Shown: one piece after another, positions 23,301 through 32,814 of the stretch
Layout of the letters: every line of letters starts with the position of its first letter
Numbering within the stretch: the stretch's first letter is position 1
From: Conchocele bisecta
Taxonomy: Eukaryota; Mollusca; Bivalvia; Lucinida; Thyasiridae
Assembly (NCBI GenBank): GCA_029237695.1
Contig: JAQRGA010000343.1
Coordinates: 1 to 64,000 of the forward strand
Direction: 5' to 3'
Length of the DNA: 64,000 nt
Program-made: the position numbers and the translations under genes
The notes under the pieces: generated by a model
What the model was told of the DNA's origin: nothing
The model's database searches: none
The model's input: only the letters and a program-made list of their open reading frames with translations

Positions 23301-26300
23301 ACTTCCTCTTCTCCATCATCGGTGAACCGAACTCTGACATACGGTGCTGTAAATTAAGTGAGAAATTAAGGTTTTCCTATGGGCATTTAACATGGGGGTT
23401 AAAAATAGATTTTTTTTATTTGTGGACCGATTTTCACAATCTAACTTGTTTTCTTAGTGACATCATTTCCAAGCTATCTAACCAGGTTTCAGAGTCAATT
23501 TCCATTTGTTTTCTTTTTTGACTGCCACCCCAGCTCCTCCTTTTCCCCAATGTTTAAGGCCCAACAATGGTGCACCAGTACAGAATTTAGAAGGAGGGAC
23601 ATATCCAATTACTGATAGCGTCCCTAGCCTGTCAGTTATCCAATGTTTTTATAGTTTATAAATAGAAATAGAATGCATAAACAGCAGCACATGTTTGTCG
23701 TCTGCTCCCAATGAAGAACAGTGAGGGGGCTGCTGCTGGATAGCCAGTGTATGTGTTTCTGTTTCTCTAGATATATGGTATGTAGGTTTGTTATCAAGCT
23801 AGTGATCCCATAAAACACGCAAATGATACAGTATTAATTAAATATCTAATAGTATTTGTATGTTTTATTTGTGCAAGAAAATGATTGAGAATTTACTAAA
23901 AGTGTTAAAAATTATATAGTATTTTTGCTGCTAACTATGTCAAAGCAATGTTAGACTGCATTGCTGCAGATAGACTGTATAATGTATGCTGACAGCTAAG
24001 TAATTAGAAACCAGTGTTGAAATAGCCATACTGGTATGTGTTCTGATGATAGAGGAAATAAGGCTGCTAGCAAACATAATTATGTGATTAGACTACATAC
24101 ATGCTATTTTGTGAATGTGCATAGTACTAGAGTTTATGCTGTTTATGTTTTTCTGCCGACGAACTTTTGGCTATTAAACATATTAAATCTAAAAAATATT
24201 TAAATGTAAGTACTTTTTCATCAATAAGAAAAGTCACCTCCCCAAAAAAAATGTTTTCATGAAATTCCATCAAATATTGATTTTATTGAGAAAAAACGAT
24301 TTTCCTACGTTGAATTGAACATGGGGGCTAAAAATAGATTTTTTTTTTAAATAAATATTTTTTTTATTTTCCGCTATTCAAAATGTAAGATGGAATATCC
24401 TCTATATATTTTTTAGATTTAATGTGTTTAATAGCCAAAAGTTCGTCGGCAGCAAAACGTGGAACAGACAGTAGATAGCTTGGAAATGATGTAACTAAGA
24501 AAACAAAAGTTTGATTAAAATCGGTCCACAATTAACAAATATTAAAAAAATCTATTTGTTATCCCCCATGTTAAATTCCAATAGTAAAATATATTTATTC
24601 GCAATAAAATCAATATTTGACGGAATTTCATCAAATAAATTTGTTTGGGGAGGGAGAAATTTTTGTTATTGATGAAAAAGTACTTATGTTTGAATATGTT
24701 TAAGCTTTAATGTGTTTAATGGCCAACAGTTCGTGGAACAGACAGTAGTATATATACTGCATTTTCACAGCCATGCACTGTATCAAGTTTCTAGGCGACA
24801 TATTTCTCCTGCTGGTATATTAAACCATTGTTTTGTTTCATTCACTTTGTTATGTGCATACCAGACACATATTTAATTTGATATCTGATTCTCAACAACA
24901 AAACATGATAATCGTCTCGCGTTTTCGCGATCTCGCATTCCGCTTTTGAAAATACGTTTTGCTCTAACCCGATGTTTCTGTCTGTAGCTTTGGGTGACTA
25001 TCTCGGCGTTACAGCAGAAAAGTCGGGTTTGTTTTGCTATGGCATGTGTCGAAAGCATGCATGTTGAAATTGCACTTGCGCATGCGTGTGGGTAGACTGT
25101 ACTTCCAACACGCATGCGAGATCGCGAAGCAAAAACGCGAGATAGCGCGGCGAGGTTGCGAAAATGCGAGATTGAATACATGTATGATAGAATCTCGCGT
25201 TTTCGCGATCTCAACCTATGCGAGCAATCGCGAAAACGCGAGGTTGTCACATGTCCCTAACAGGACACCATACACATTGTCTTAGGAGATGATTCTCGTG
25301 TGCTGCGAAAACTTGTTTTTATTAAGAAATATAACAAATGTGGACAACAAAAAACATAATTTGACAAAACCTGATAATCGTCTTAGGAGACGATTCTACA
25401 TCTTTATTGGATAAAAAAAACATATTTCGATACGTTATTGGTTACTGCATCGCATCGTCTATATTATACACAAGATCGCGAAAACGAAATACCAAATCGT
25501 TTGACTGCGAAATCGCGAGGCGAAAACGTGATATTCTATTGTATTCAATATCGCGTTTTCGCCTCGCGATCTCGCGTTTTCGCTACTGGCGTACAGCAAT
25601 GTCGGCGTTTTTGCCTCGGCTTTTTCACGATGTGTTATGGCCATATCGTAGTATCGTACATACTGAATTATATGGAGGGGATAAAAAAAATGTTAGCTTT
25701 TTATTTTTTCATTGATCGATGCTTTTAGGCATATTTAATGTATTTATACACCTCGGTCCGTTACTTCAACCTGTGATGGTATGTAGTCGCTATCGTCATC
25801 GCAGATAAATTGATAATTACGCATTAGCTGACATAGTGCATTGTTTGATTTCTTGATAAAGCAAGTTTGGCATCACATGAGGATCGTCTCCAAAGACGAT
25901 TCTCCTATTTTGTCAAAATATGTTTTGTAAAGAAATACCAATGCAATCATATTTTCTTTTCACATTTGTTGATTTCGTAATAAAATAGGTTTGGCAACAC
26001 ATGAGAATCGTCTCCTAAGAAGATTGGCCTAGCGTTTTCGCGATCTCCTGTAGAGGTCGAGATCGAGTAAATGCGAGATTGTTACACGACACTAACAGAA
26101 CACCATTATAATTCTCGTGTTTTAGGAGGCAATTCTCATGTTTTGTCAAAAAAAAAAAAATTATTTTTTTCTAATAAACATGTGTTGGCAGCATATGAGA
26201 ATCGACTCCTAAAACGATTTACGTGTCCTGTTAGGAACATGTTACGATCTACTGATGGTGAACACGTGTTGCCTTCGCTAGTCACATATGCCATAAGCCC

Positions 26301-27520
26301 AGTTTTGTCCGATCATGTCATACATCATAAGCACGTGCGGTGACCTACTGGGACGTGTGTCGATGTTGGAAAGTGAGACATCAAAGGTTACAAAATGACA
26401 TCTAAAGGTTAAGTTTTGTCGATCGGACCTTTGAAACACGCCGACACAAGAGCAGTACTGTGCATATGATAATCGTCTCCTTAGACGATTTTCAAGTTTT
26501 GTCAAAATATGTTTTTTTGCAGGAATTTTTTGTTGAACCGGTAGATGTTTTTCCTGTTTTTAATTTCTTGATAAAAATATATTTTGGCAGCGCACGAGAA
26601 ACGTCTCCTAAGACGATTATTGTGTGTTGTCAAAATATATGTTGATAGAAGAAATATTGATGCTTTAATATTCATTTTATTCCCTTATTAAAACAGGTTT
26701 GGTAGCTGATGAGAATCGTCTCTATTACCGCGAAATATGTGTTTGTATGTTTTAAGTATTGGCTGGATTTGGATGTGATTCAACCAATCAGTGTCACGGT
26801 TTCAAACAGAAAACGTGTTTTAGCAGCACATGAGAATCGTCTCCTTAGACAATTTGTATGTGTCCTGTTAGGGACATGTTAGAATCTCGCGTTTTCGGCA
26901 TTGGTTGAGATAGCGAAAACGCGATGCGCGGTCACGAGAGCGCCAAACGAAAACGCGACTTATTCTTAACAAAACAGGTTTTGACTGCACTGTGCACATG
27001 ATAATCGTCTCACTTCGTCTCCTAAGATGATTATCAAATTTTGTCAAAATCTGTTTTTGTATGAAATATAAATAGTTCTTTTCAAATTTTTAATTTCATA
27101 ATAAAACTATTTTGGCAGCACACGAGAATCGTCTACTAAAACGATTGTTATCATCTCCTACATGTATGTCTGTGTGAAATATTGTAATTATTTGTTCATG
27201 CAGTGGTTACACTGCCAATAGAAAACCCGATATAGCTAATGGTCCGTAACAGTCATGGTCCGAGACGTCCTGATCCGAGACAAAATTTCACTTTTAAAGT
27301 TATTTAATTTTAAACACGTTCTCGTGTGATACAGTGATAGACAGTGATAAATGAAGTTGGGAATTGACTTTAATAATAAAAAAGCATACACTTTGAGAAA
27401 TTAGTAAACATAATCGTGATAATAGTACAGATACAGACCTTTTCTGGCGGCGAGTTCCAGTTCGGTGTGTTTTGATCCTTCGAACTTCTTCGGCCGTTTT
27501 ACGATACGCTTCCCCGACAT
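14219..27520 (-). CDS. nine-exon gene, 708-aa probable nuclear protein, family unknown
   Basis: Exons on the minus strand in order: 27520-27439, 23346-23152, 22674-22594, 22005-21946, 19917-19879, 18425-17244, 15481-15396, 15053-14768, 14334-14219. All eight introns are GT-AG. Summed coding length is 2127 bases, exactly 709 codons including TAA. Seven junctions are phase 1 and one (exons 7/8) is phase 0, all matching. The start MSGKRIVKRPKKFEG is chosen because its ATG lies in the first exon and the exon ends in the needed phase. Residues ~28-92 resemble a Tudor-like fold (YVRVRFTDDGEEEVFGS, then VGQKVVALWKRTQHYEAIVV). Residues ~93-153 are short lysine-rich exons (KTNKKKVK, VVKKKK). Residues 154-546 are a low-complexity linker ending in a short coiled coil. 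Residues 547-708 are basic and helical. Basic clusters suggest a nuclear location. I do not recognise the C-terminal domain; a chromatin or DNA-binding role is inference only. Confidence 0.88.
14768..15481 (-). CDS. exons 7 and 8 of the nine-exon gene: conserved-looking C-terminal region
   Basis: Exon 7 (15481-15396, acceptor tattgttacag, donor GATTAT|GTACGT) encodes DAGEDNLPGAGIKKRYQPK and TRPEVEFTDY. Exon 8 (15053-14768, acceptor cacttacag, donor GAAAG|GTAATT) encodes IKLNVTQDVPDGYQRLAPGA, a basic stretch (KTRQRKENRAKKSGR) and the helical REDRNTEIIKRLIDGFFDLW. With exon 9 this forms a ~160-residue, well-folded-looking unit. I compared it from memory with the BEN domain, which also follows coiled coils in nuclear proteins, but the match is not good enough to name it. 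Confidence 0.8.
15829..15925. repeat. 47-bp tandem duplication
   Basis: The segment aatcaaacgtatttgtctgg ... ctattagatcgact is present twice with an exact 47-base period, inside intron 6 of the nine-exon gene. Confidence 0.9.
16012..16836. mobile_element. TA-target TIR element (CCGTA family), copy 1
   Basis: It is bounded by TA on both sides (16010-16011, 16837-16838). Ends CCGTAATTATTCTATTAACC and its imperfect inverse GTTTAATAGAATAAATATGG form a ~24-bp terminal repeat. It is non-coding and lies in intron 6. It contains an internal foldback at 16217-16463 (ccttagaccg / cggtctaagg, gtctgctgtt / aacagcagac) with a strong inner hairpin at 16324-16384 (tgacagcacttcagaa / ttctgaagtgctgtca). Related copies: 39624-40348 and 49083-50355. 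Confidence 0.75.
16917..17206. mobile_element. MITE with GAGCTCCAGATAAG ends
   Basis: Left end gagctccagataagg and right end cttatctggagctcc form a 14-15-bp perfect terminal inverted repeat; length ~290. It sits in intron 6, ~38 bases from the exon 6 donor. The copy at 1061-1326 shares 'gattatcaaaagtgg', 'tactcacagcaatgt' and 'aatactctttaga'. Confidence 0.8.
17244..18425 (-). CDS. exon 6 of the nine-exon gene: long S/T/N/P-rich linker
   Basis: The 1182 bases (393 codons plus split codons, phase 1 to phase 1) are fully open. After a charged start (IQAETRKRKEAQAASAQHV) it becomes rich in T, S, N and P. It has about five imperfect repeats of the type NTNxMQSPxFSPNM (roughly residues 265-335), then a Y/P/Q-rich piece (NNYYPGQPYTHLPYP). 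It ends with SECMDCYMKDREISDLKSRI, a probable short coiled coil with two cysteines. The acceptor is catgttctag and the donor CAATCTG|GTAATT. A MITE end lies only ~38 bases downstream of the donor. The long open frame on the opposite strand (17807-18265) is a shadow. Confidence 0.88.
18755..18811. repeat. 8-bp microsatellite (ATGAAAAT)n
   Basis: Six to seven near-perfect copies of atgaaaat lie in intron 5 of the nine-exon gene. Confidence 0.9.
19388..19560 (+). repeat. tRNA-derived SINE-like repeat
   Basis: The A-box-like TGGCCTAGGTGTTAG and B-box-like GGGTTCAAGCTTC lie about 45 bases apart, followed by a non-tRNA body (aaaatactttcatagtattt, 'accttagctgttgcttgg'). Inverted relatives are at 1635-1965. 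It lies in intron 5. It is not a functional tRNA, since there is no cloverleaf beyond the promoter boxes. Confidence 0.6.
20109..20601. mobile_element. TTAA-target MITE, copy 1
   Basis: TTAA lies on both sides (20105-20108, 20602-20605). Ends AGGTATATGCCCACTCATTAG and its inverse (ctactgagtgggcatgtagc) form a long imperfect terminal repeat. The body shares 'accattaccccacgtactg', 'accgtgtttccttaaa' and 'ctgataccaccgcgcgtcac' with five other copies. Intron 4. Confidence 0.8.
20877..21735. mobile_element. foldback element with ~330-bp arms
   Basis: Arm 20877-21208 pairs with 21407-21735: 'ggcgtgtttcggctttc' with 'gaaagccgaaacacgcc', 'gaacttgccagtacaatatt' with 'aatattgcatagtggcaagttc', and 'gcaagataacaatactt' with its inverse. 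The loop holds a third copy of the terminal segment (21282-21340: tataccgatgaaagccgaaa). A remnant end is at 9995-10025. Intron 4. Confidence 0.85.
21750..21940 (-). repeat. SINE/retroelement-like repeat with CGTTAAACACCAATAAA end
   Basis: It shares 'gtcaggttattctaatttcag', 'gctgaatatat' and the terminal 'aggccgttaaacaccaataaac' with 63225-63420. It ends directly upstream of exon 4's donor on the gene strand, so it lies at the very start of intron 4. Confidence 0.55.
23152..23346 (-). CDS. exon 2 of the nine-exon gene: Tudor-like segment
   Basis: The acceptor is cttaatttacag and the donor TATAAAG|GTAACT; 195 bases, phase 1 to 1. It encodes PYVRVRFTDDGEEEVFGS, ALLADAILRPEDDQPMRF and EEISVGQKVVALWKRTQHYE. 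The pattern G-x-x-V-x-A-L-W followed by a YEAIVVDIY strand is typical of Tudor/agenet-like small barrels that read methylated residues. The aromatic cage cannot be confirmed from sequence alone. Confidence 0.8.
23360..24745. mobile_element. foldback element with inner hairpin and a related fragment (intron 1)
   Basis: Arm 24150-24345 pairs with 24545-24745 ('agtactttttcatcaa' with 'ttgatgaaaaagtactt', 'catgggggctaaaaatag' with its inverse). A second inner pairing occurs at 24405-24475 (tttaatagccaaaagttcgt / acgaacttttggctattaaa). A fragment of the same family lies at 23375-23515. The family recurs at 47249-47727 (shared 'aacatgggggaaaaa', 'aagctatctaacc.ggtttc', 'gaaacagacagta'). Confidence 0.75.
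24895..27135. repeat. field of two interspersed hairpin motifs in intron 1
   Basis: Two short words recur throughout. Motif A is a hairpin, AATCGTCTCCTAAGACGATT, often preceded by cacatgag or catgata; about a dozen full or partial copies are seen (25377, 25879, 26004, 26198, 26468, 26599, 26710, 26830, 27002, 27124 and others). Motif B is TCGCGTTTTCGCGATCTCGC or its inverse, CpG-rich and self-complementary in its core (CGCGAAAACGCG); about ten copies (24917, 25125, 25195, 25230, 25548, 25572, 26033, 26885, 26905 and others). A linking phrase 'cctgttagggacatgttagaatc' joins the two and appears in both orientations. No exon is seen inside. Confidence 0.75.
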
Positions 27521-28179
27521 GGTGAACTAGACGAGTGGTCGATCGGCTCCAGTAGATCTAATACTTAATCCAGAAACGAATGTTCTGTCAACTATGTCAC
27601 TCACAGATAATTTGTTTATCAAACTGTGAAAACAAATCGAAACACTAGCTATACACTGTAGTCACTACACTTGAATTTGGCGGAATTTCAGGAGTGGCTG
27701 TTACATCTAACTAACGGACCGAATTGCACAGTCGATAAGAAGCAACAACACAAAAGATTAGTACAGTATCCACGTACTCGTTTTAAATTAAATGTATTAA
27801 AATCAATGTAATTATTTGCTGCTTTCTTACGTATTCAAAATAAATACCATTAATATAGACAAAGGGATATTTTAATAGTAAACCATTTTTTTTTATAACG
27901 AACAATGGAACAGCGTTAAAGGAAAATTTCAATAAATTCCAAAGAAGTCCGATCGAAGGTCCGAAAACTCAAATCAAGACTGACAATTCTCAATTCCAAA
28001 ACTTTTATCATAATACTGTGCCATACATTGTATTGATTGCCTGATCCTTAAACGGGATGACAGGAGGCTGGTCTTTCATGGAAGACCTCATTCCATGCCA
28101 AGATCTCATTGGTTATTATATATAGACCGGTATCCAAGGCGGTGCTACCTATTACAGACATATTCAGTTACCAAGCACC
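27521..28179. other. upstream flank of the nine-exon gene
   Basis: The ATG at 27518-27520 (minus strand) has upstream sequence gtctagttcacc. I see no clear TATA box or initiator and no further open exon, so the transcription start cannot be placed. The stretch to 28180 contains nothing else I can assign. Confidence 0.4.
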
Positions 28180-28562
28180 TTGCAGCAAATAGTTTGCACC
28201 TACTTAATATGTATTAAGATAATCAAGCATAACTATTTCTCTAAGACCAGGACGTTTACATATGCCTTATCATCACAGTGGATCATTGAATACCGGGCGT
28301 CTATTTCATTGAACGATCGAGTCAATACTTTAGGCCAACAACACCAAGAGAAAACGGACTCTGTGTTGGTTGCAACCAAATTGAAGATGAAGAACAATTC
28401 CTTCTTTTTTGCACAAACTATTCTAGTTTAAGATCAACATTGTTTGAAAAGTTAAATATTGACTACCAGGATTTGTGTCCTAACACTATTGATGCATTTG
28501 AGTTGTTACTGAAACTATATAGTCAACCCTACAGTGTAAAGATAATGATGAAACAAAAATAA
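28180..28562 (+). pseudogene. 3' fragment of a LINE-type reverse-transcriptase ORF
   Basis: After a frameshift near 28330, the plus strand reads RPTTPRENGLCVGCNQIEDE then EQFLLFCTNYSSLRSTLF, stopping at 28560-28562 (TAA). The CxxC ... FLLFC pattern with 'RxPREER/ENxLCxxC' wording is typical of the C-terminal tail of non-LTR retrotransposon ORF2 proteins. The upstream piece (LSSQWIIEYRASISLNDRVN) lies in another frame. The non-coding 3' end appears to run to about 28755, ending ttcttgaataaatattctcc. The rest of the element is absent (5' truncation). Confidence 0.65.
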
Positions 28563-29176
28563 TTTGTAATTTTATTGTAGCATCCTTGTTGGTTAGATAG
28601 GTTTGTTTTATCATACATTTTATATTCTATCTTGTCCATGCTGCATGCATTATTGTACATGTTTGCAATACCTGCTTAATTTTAATATCATGTTTATGCA
28701 CGGTGGACACCGTTGTATTAATTATTGGTATTCTTGAATAAATATTCTCCGTAAAATTGCCGAACATAACATTTTTCAAGTCCGTGCTATTTTCCGTAAA
28801 TGAGGTCGCAAGTTAATTTGCATTCATTCTGAAATTTCGCCATCTTTCTAATTCATTTCCGGAAAACATGGACGGTTTTGTTCGTGATTTACGGCAAGTT
28901 GCTGAGATCCGATAAGGGTGTTTTATTTTCAAGAGAATTTATTCTAACTTTGAAGTTTCATTTCTTAGTTTAACCGTATTTTATTACAATATAGGTTTGT
29001 GCCAACTTACGGCCCTCACATTAGCATAATTATGTACTCGTAATATGAAGATGCCAGGTTAATTACTGCAATGTAACTTAAACGAAATATAGAAGACATG
29101 TACAAAACAATGTGTTCAGTTGGCAAACATACCCGCTGGTGGTTGGGTTAAACCGGTTATAGTGGCCACAACCAGC

Positions 29177-29345
29177 GCGGATCCAGGATTTACTTGGGTT
29201 AGGGGGGGGGGGGGGGGGCGCGTAACTATTTTGCAATACTTTGACTATATTATCGAACGAGCTAAGCTCGTTCAATAATATAGTCAAGTATTGCAAAATA
29301 GTCGACCGAGTGGAGGCTAGGGGGGTCCGGGGCATTTTCCCCTGG
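29177..29345. repeat. dispersed repeat with near-perfect 39-bp hairpin
   Basis: After ccaggatttacttgggtt and a G-run (29200-29218), positions 29225-29263 pair with 29265-29302 (actattttgcaatact / agtattgcaaaatagt; tcgaacgagct / agctcgttca). It ends in gaggctaggggggtccggggca. Open frames here translate the repeat. Confidence 0.8.
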
Positions 29346-29552
29346 AAATATTTTGAAATCTACATCGCATTTCCTGCGTTCTGGCGCATTTTGGAGCAAA
29401 AATATTGACACTGTCACAGTATGTTTAGACATGATTTTTGATTGAAAACGTTTAAATTTTGAAACAATAAGACAACGACCGAAAAATTCATGGAATACAT
29501 GGCACTTGGCATGAAACGTGCCTTGTAACTTGTAAACATCTTTACTCGGCGA

Positions 29553-29559
<7 letters not shown>

Positions 29560-29629
<70 letters not shown>

Positions 29630-29632
29630 GGG
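29560..29632. repeat. long poly-G tract
   Basis: About 73 bases are almost pure G, with two T interruptions (29596, 29629). Other G-runs lie at 29200-29218 and 30305-30323. The polyproline open frame on the opposite strand (29414-29647) is an artefact of the tract. Confidence 0.95.
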
Positions 29633-29639
29633 GGCGACA

Positions 29640-31519
29640 ATTCCCACGGTTGTGATATTAATATTAGAGTCACCATGTTGGTGGATTTAATATAATATAT
29701 TGCCATGTTGGGACTGAGAAAGGGTCTGCTCTGTCGACATCGACAGAATAGCTAGATTGTTTCCGTCGCAGTCCCATTTCTTTTGTTCTCACACATCGTG
29801 GAGAAAGCTGCGAAATCCGAAAAATATGGTTCTGACAAGACCAAATGAGGCAAGCGCTGTGATAATTTTGTACCTTCGGACATCTGCTTAATTTCATGAG
29901 ATACGTTTACAAAATTTACATTAATTCCCGTAAATGTCGTCACAATTTACAACATTTTCCGAGTACATGTGCATGTACTCTGAACATTTTGTCAACTTTT
30001 GACTTTATTCATGAAAAAATATTGTAAATTTTTGTAAACGTGTTTAATGAAATTACGACGATGTACGTCCCATTAACCTCTGATGAACGATAAAAAATGA
30101 ATATTAATGGAGACTAATACATAAAAATGAGACCAATTGATCCACAGACAGATGGAAAACATCTACAATATGGTAGTAAAATGTGCGTGCACAGCGTTCA
30201 CCTGAAAAAAAATCTGTTTTATAATGCATGTAGAAAGTGTTTGGTCCCCCACATAGTCTGTATCAAATGTTGCTTAGTAGGCAGACGAAACAATTAAATA
30301 GCCTGTGGGGGGGGGGGGGGGGGCGATAAACAGTTAATGCTATATGTTTTCAGACTACTTTAGACTACCTTTCAAAATTACACTGATGGTTACGTTGTAA
30401 TTGACTTTAGCATTCGACAAGCTAAACACCCACCCTTCACACCGGCATCATACACAAACACACAAACAGATATCCATGGCAGCACAGAAGTTTGTAATTG
30501 TGTTGACATTAAACACATATTATGTTTGGCGTACACAGTCAGCATATGCACACATGTAATAGGATGTATGTACTACTATTATGATGGTGGCAAAATATGA
30601 AATACCTGCTCACAATATACTGTAGGTGTATCTACTTATTTCCTAACATTTCATATAGTATTTGTGATAATTCACGGTAAGTTAACACGGTGGCTGCCTT
30701 TCTATTGACGTCACATAAAACAACGTTATTTTAGATGCGTTACCAGTTTCCGTGTCATTTTTGGAAATGCATATGCGATAGTTAGTATATGAAATTTCTT
30801 AATCAAAATATAATGGATATATCTGGAGACCATTTTTCATTTGGTTTCTGATGAGAATCAGGCATGGTGTGCGAATGTACACAGCGTTCGTCAATTTGCG
30901 TGCCTTTCTACAAACGGAGACAAGCATTTCTGATATTGAGGCAAAAAATAAGCGCCTGAATTACAGACATACAACAACAACAACAACAAGCGGGACAAAG
31001 AAAACAGATTTTAAAACAGGTTTGACTTTTTATTGTTTTCAAGAAATATTTATTGAAGCAACCTTTTCATTCATGATCAGGTGATCAATCACCAGCAACA
31101 GCTAGCATGTGGAGCAGTATTTTATTGCTGTTCAATATAAATAAGAAAAAAGTAGCAAGTCAAAACGGCCCAGTCCAAAACGACCACATCCCAAAACGGC
31201 CCCAGTAATTTCTGAATTATATTGTTGTAGACGGTCGCAACTCAGTTCGACCACTTTGGGCGTAGTCTGACTATATATAGATGACACCTGTTACATGTAT
31301 AAATAAAAAACTGCCAGCAAAGTAGCGGCACGTTTTTCGCTTTATAGGCAAACAGATTGCACTAGCCAGCAGCACGATTTACCCAAATCTACATAAATCT
31401 TCATTAAAAATAACATGTTTGATTGTATTATACACTTTCTCTACAATTTATCATTAGTATGTCATATAATCAGCACATTTTGTCAGAAAAAAAGAAGAAT
31501 ATACACTGTATATTATATA
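29640..31519. other. intergenic stretch without recognisable genes
   Basis: I see short open frames, a CAA repeat (30968-30990) and a phrase repeated three times at 31155-31205 (caaaacggccc / caaaacgacca / caaaacggccc), but no exon with splice sites and no family match. Confidence 0.4.
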
Positions 31520-31679
31520 CAGGCCCGTACGCAGGATTTTCTATTGGGGGGTGCGTCAGGGGCGAGCCCCACGTAGTGGAGCGAGTACGCTAGGGGGTCC
31601 GGGCGCATGCTCCCCCTGAATTTTAGGGGGGTGCGTACGCACCCGTCACACCCTTCGCACCTCCCTGCGTACGGGCCTG
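31520..31679. mobile_element. 160-bp element with 16-bp perfect TIR
   Basis: It begins CAGGCCCGTACGCAGG and ends with its exact inverse CCTGCGTACGGGCCTG. The interior is GC-rich (ggggtccgggcgcatgctcc). It resembles a widespread animal MITE type. No clear target duplication is visible. The block 31680-32364 contains a GATCAG-family piece at 31825-31930. Confidence 0.85.
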
Positions 31680-32814
31680 ATAATAATAGCACATGTTTCC
31701 GCTGAAAAGTGACTGATATCGCATTATTAATTGTGAAGGGAGACTACCGTGATCGAACCTCATTAATTATGTCTCATTTGTCTAGCTTTAAGTTAGTTAA
31801 TGATTGCATACAGTACATACGTGTCTGTGACTGGAGAACTGTCGTTTATGGGTTTTACGACCAGTGTAGATCTAGATCAGGCCGTGCATCCGCACAGTGA
31901 TCAACGTCTGCAACATTCGCCATTCCATAAATGAAACGCCCGTCATGGATTTACCAAGAAATTAAGAGCAATGAAACCCATCAATATTTTTTCACACGCT
32001 GTCGCCTAGGATGTCAACATCAGAGAGATTCTACCATATTTTTATTTCAATAGAAAATCATCATTCCCATTTAGCCATTATACAGTGGATTATCTACCGT
32101 GGATCCTAGTATCAGTTAATCGCGGTACTCTCCCTTTATTTCATATATAAATATTTCCATTTTGCATTAAAATGGACCATGGTAAGAGCAAATTAGTGAC
32201 ATTTATTATGTAAGTACAGTCCAAACTTAGTTCTTATGATGAGGACATATTTATTTAATTATTAACAAATATAGTAAGTACATGAAGATTTGGGTAGATT
32301 TGGGTAAATCGTCCCACCCCTATATCGCTACACCACGCCACACAGTCAATGTGTAATAGCATTTAACAGAGTACCAAATAGAAAGGGATTTTCCCAAGCA
32401 TATCCCTTTTTCGCTCACTTTTTTGCTCTCTCGCCACGACTGATTTCCACGTTTGAGCAGTTTTGGGGTCGAAATGTGGTCAAACTCGCAAATTGGAAGC
32501 TCATCAAATCGCCTCTAAAACTGATCATTTCCAGGTTTGAGCAGTTTTGGTGGGCATTGTAGGAAATTTCCTACATTAGAAACTCTCCATTTGCAGGTTT
32601 TCGTAGTTATTGACAGCAAAACAAACAACGGAATATGGGCAGTGTTATTTAATAAATGAATTTAATAATATAAACTCGATTGTGGGAAATTTCCCACAAT
32701 TGAAATACAGAATGTACAATTTAACAAAATAATTACAAATTGGACACTGAAATGCCAAAAAATACAACTCCGACAATATCCGAATACAATGAACTAAACT
32801 TGATGATTAATCGG

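Noticed and set aside
29414..29647. Proline-rich protein (minus strand)
   Set aside because: The proline run is just the translation of the poly-G tract.
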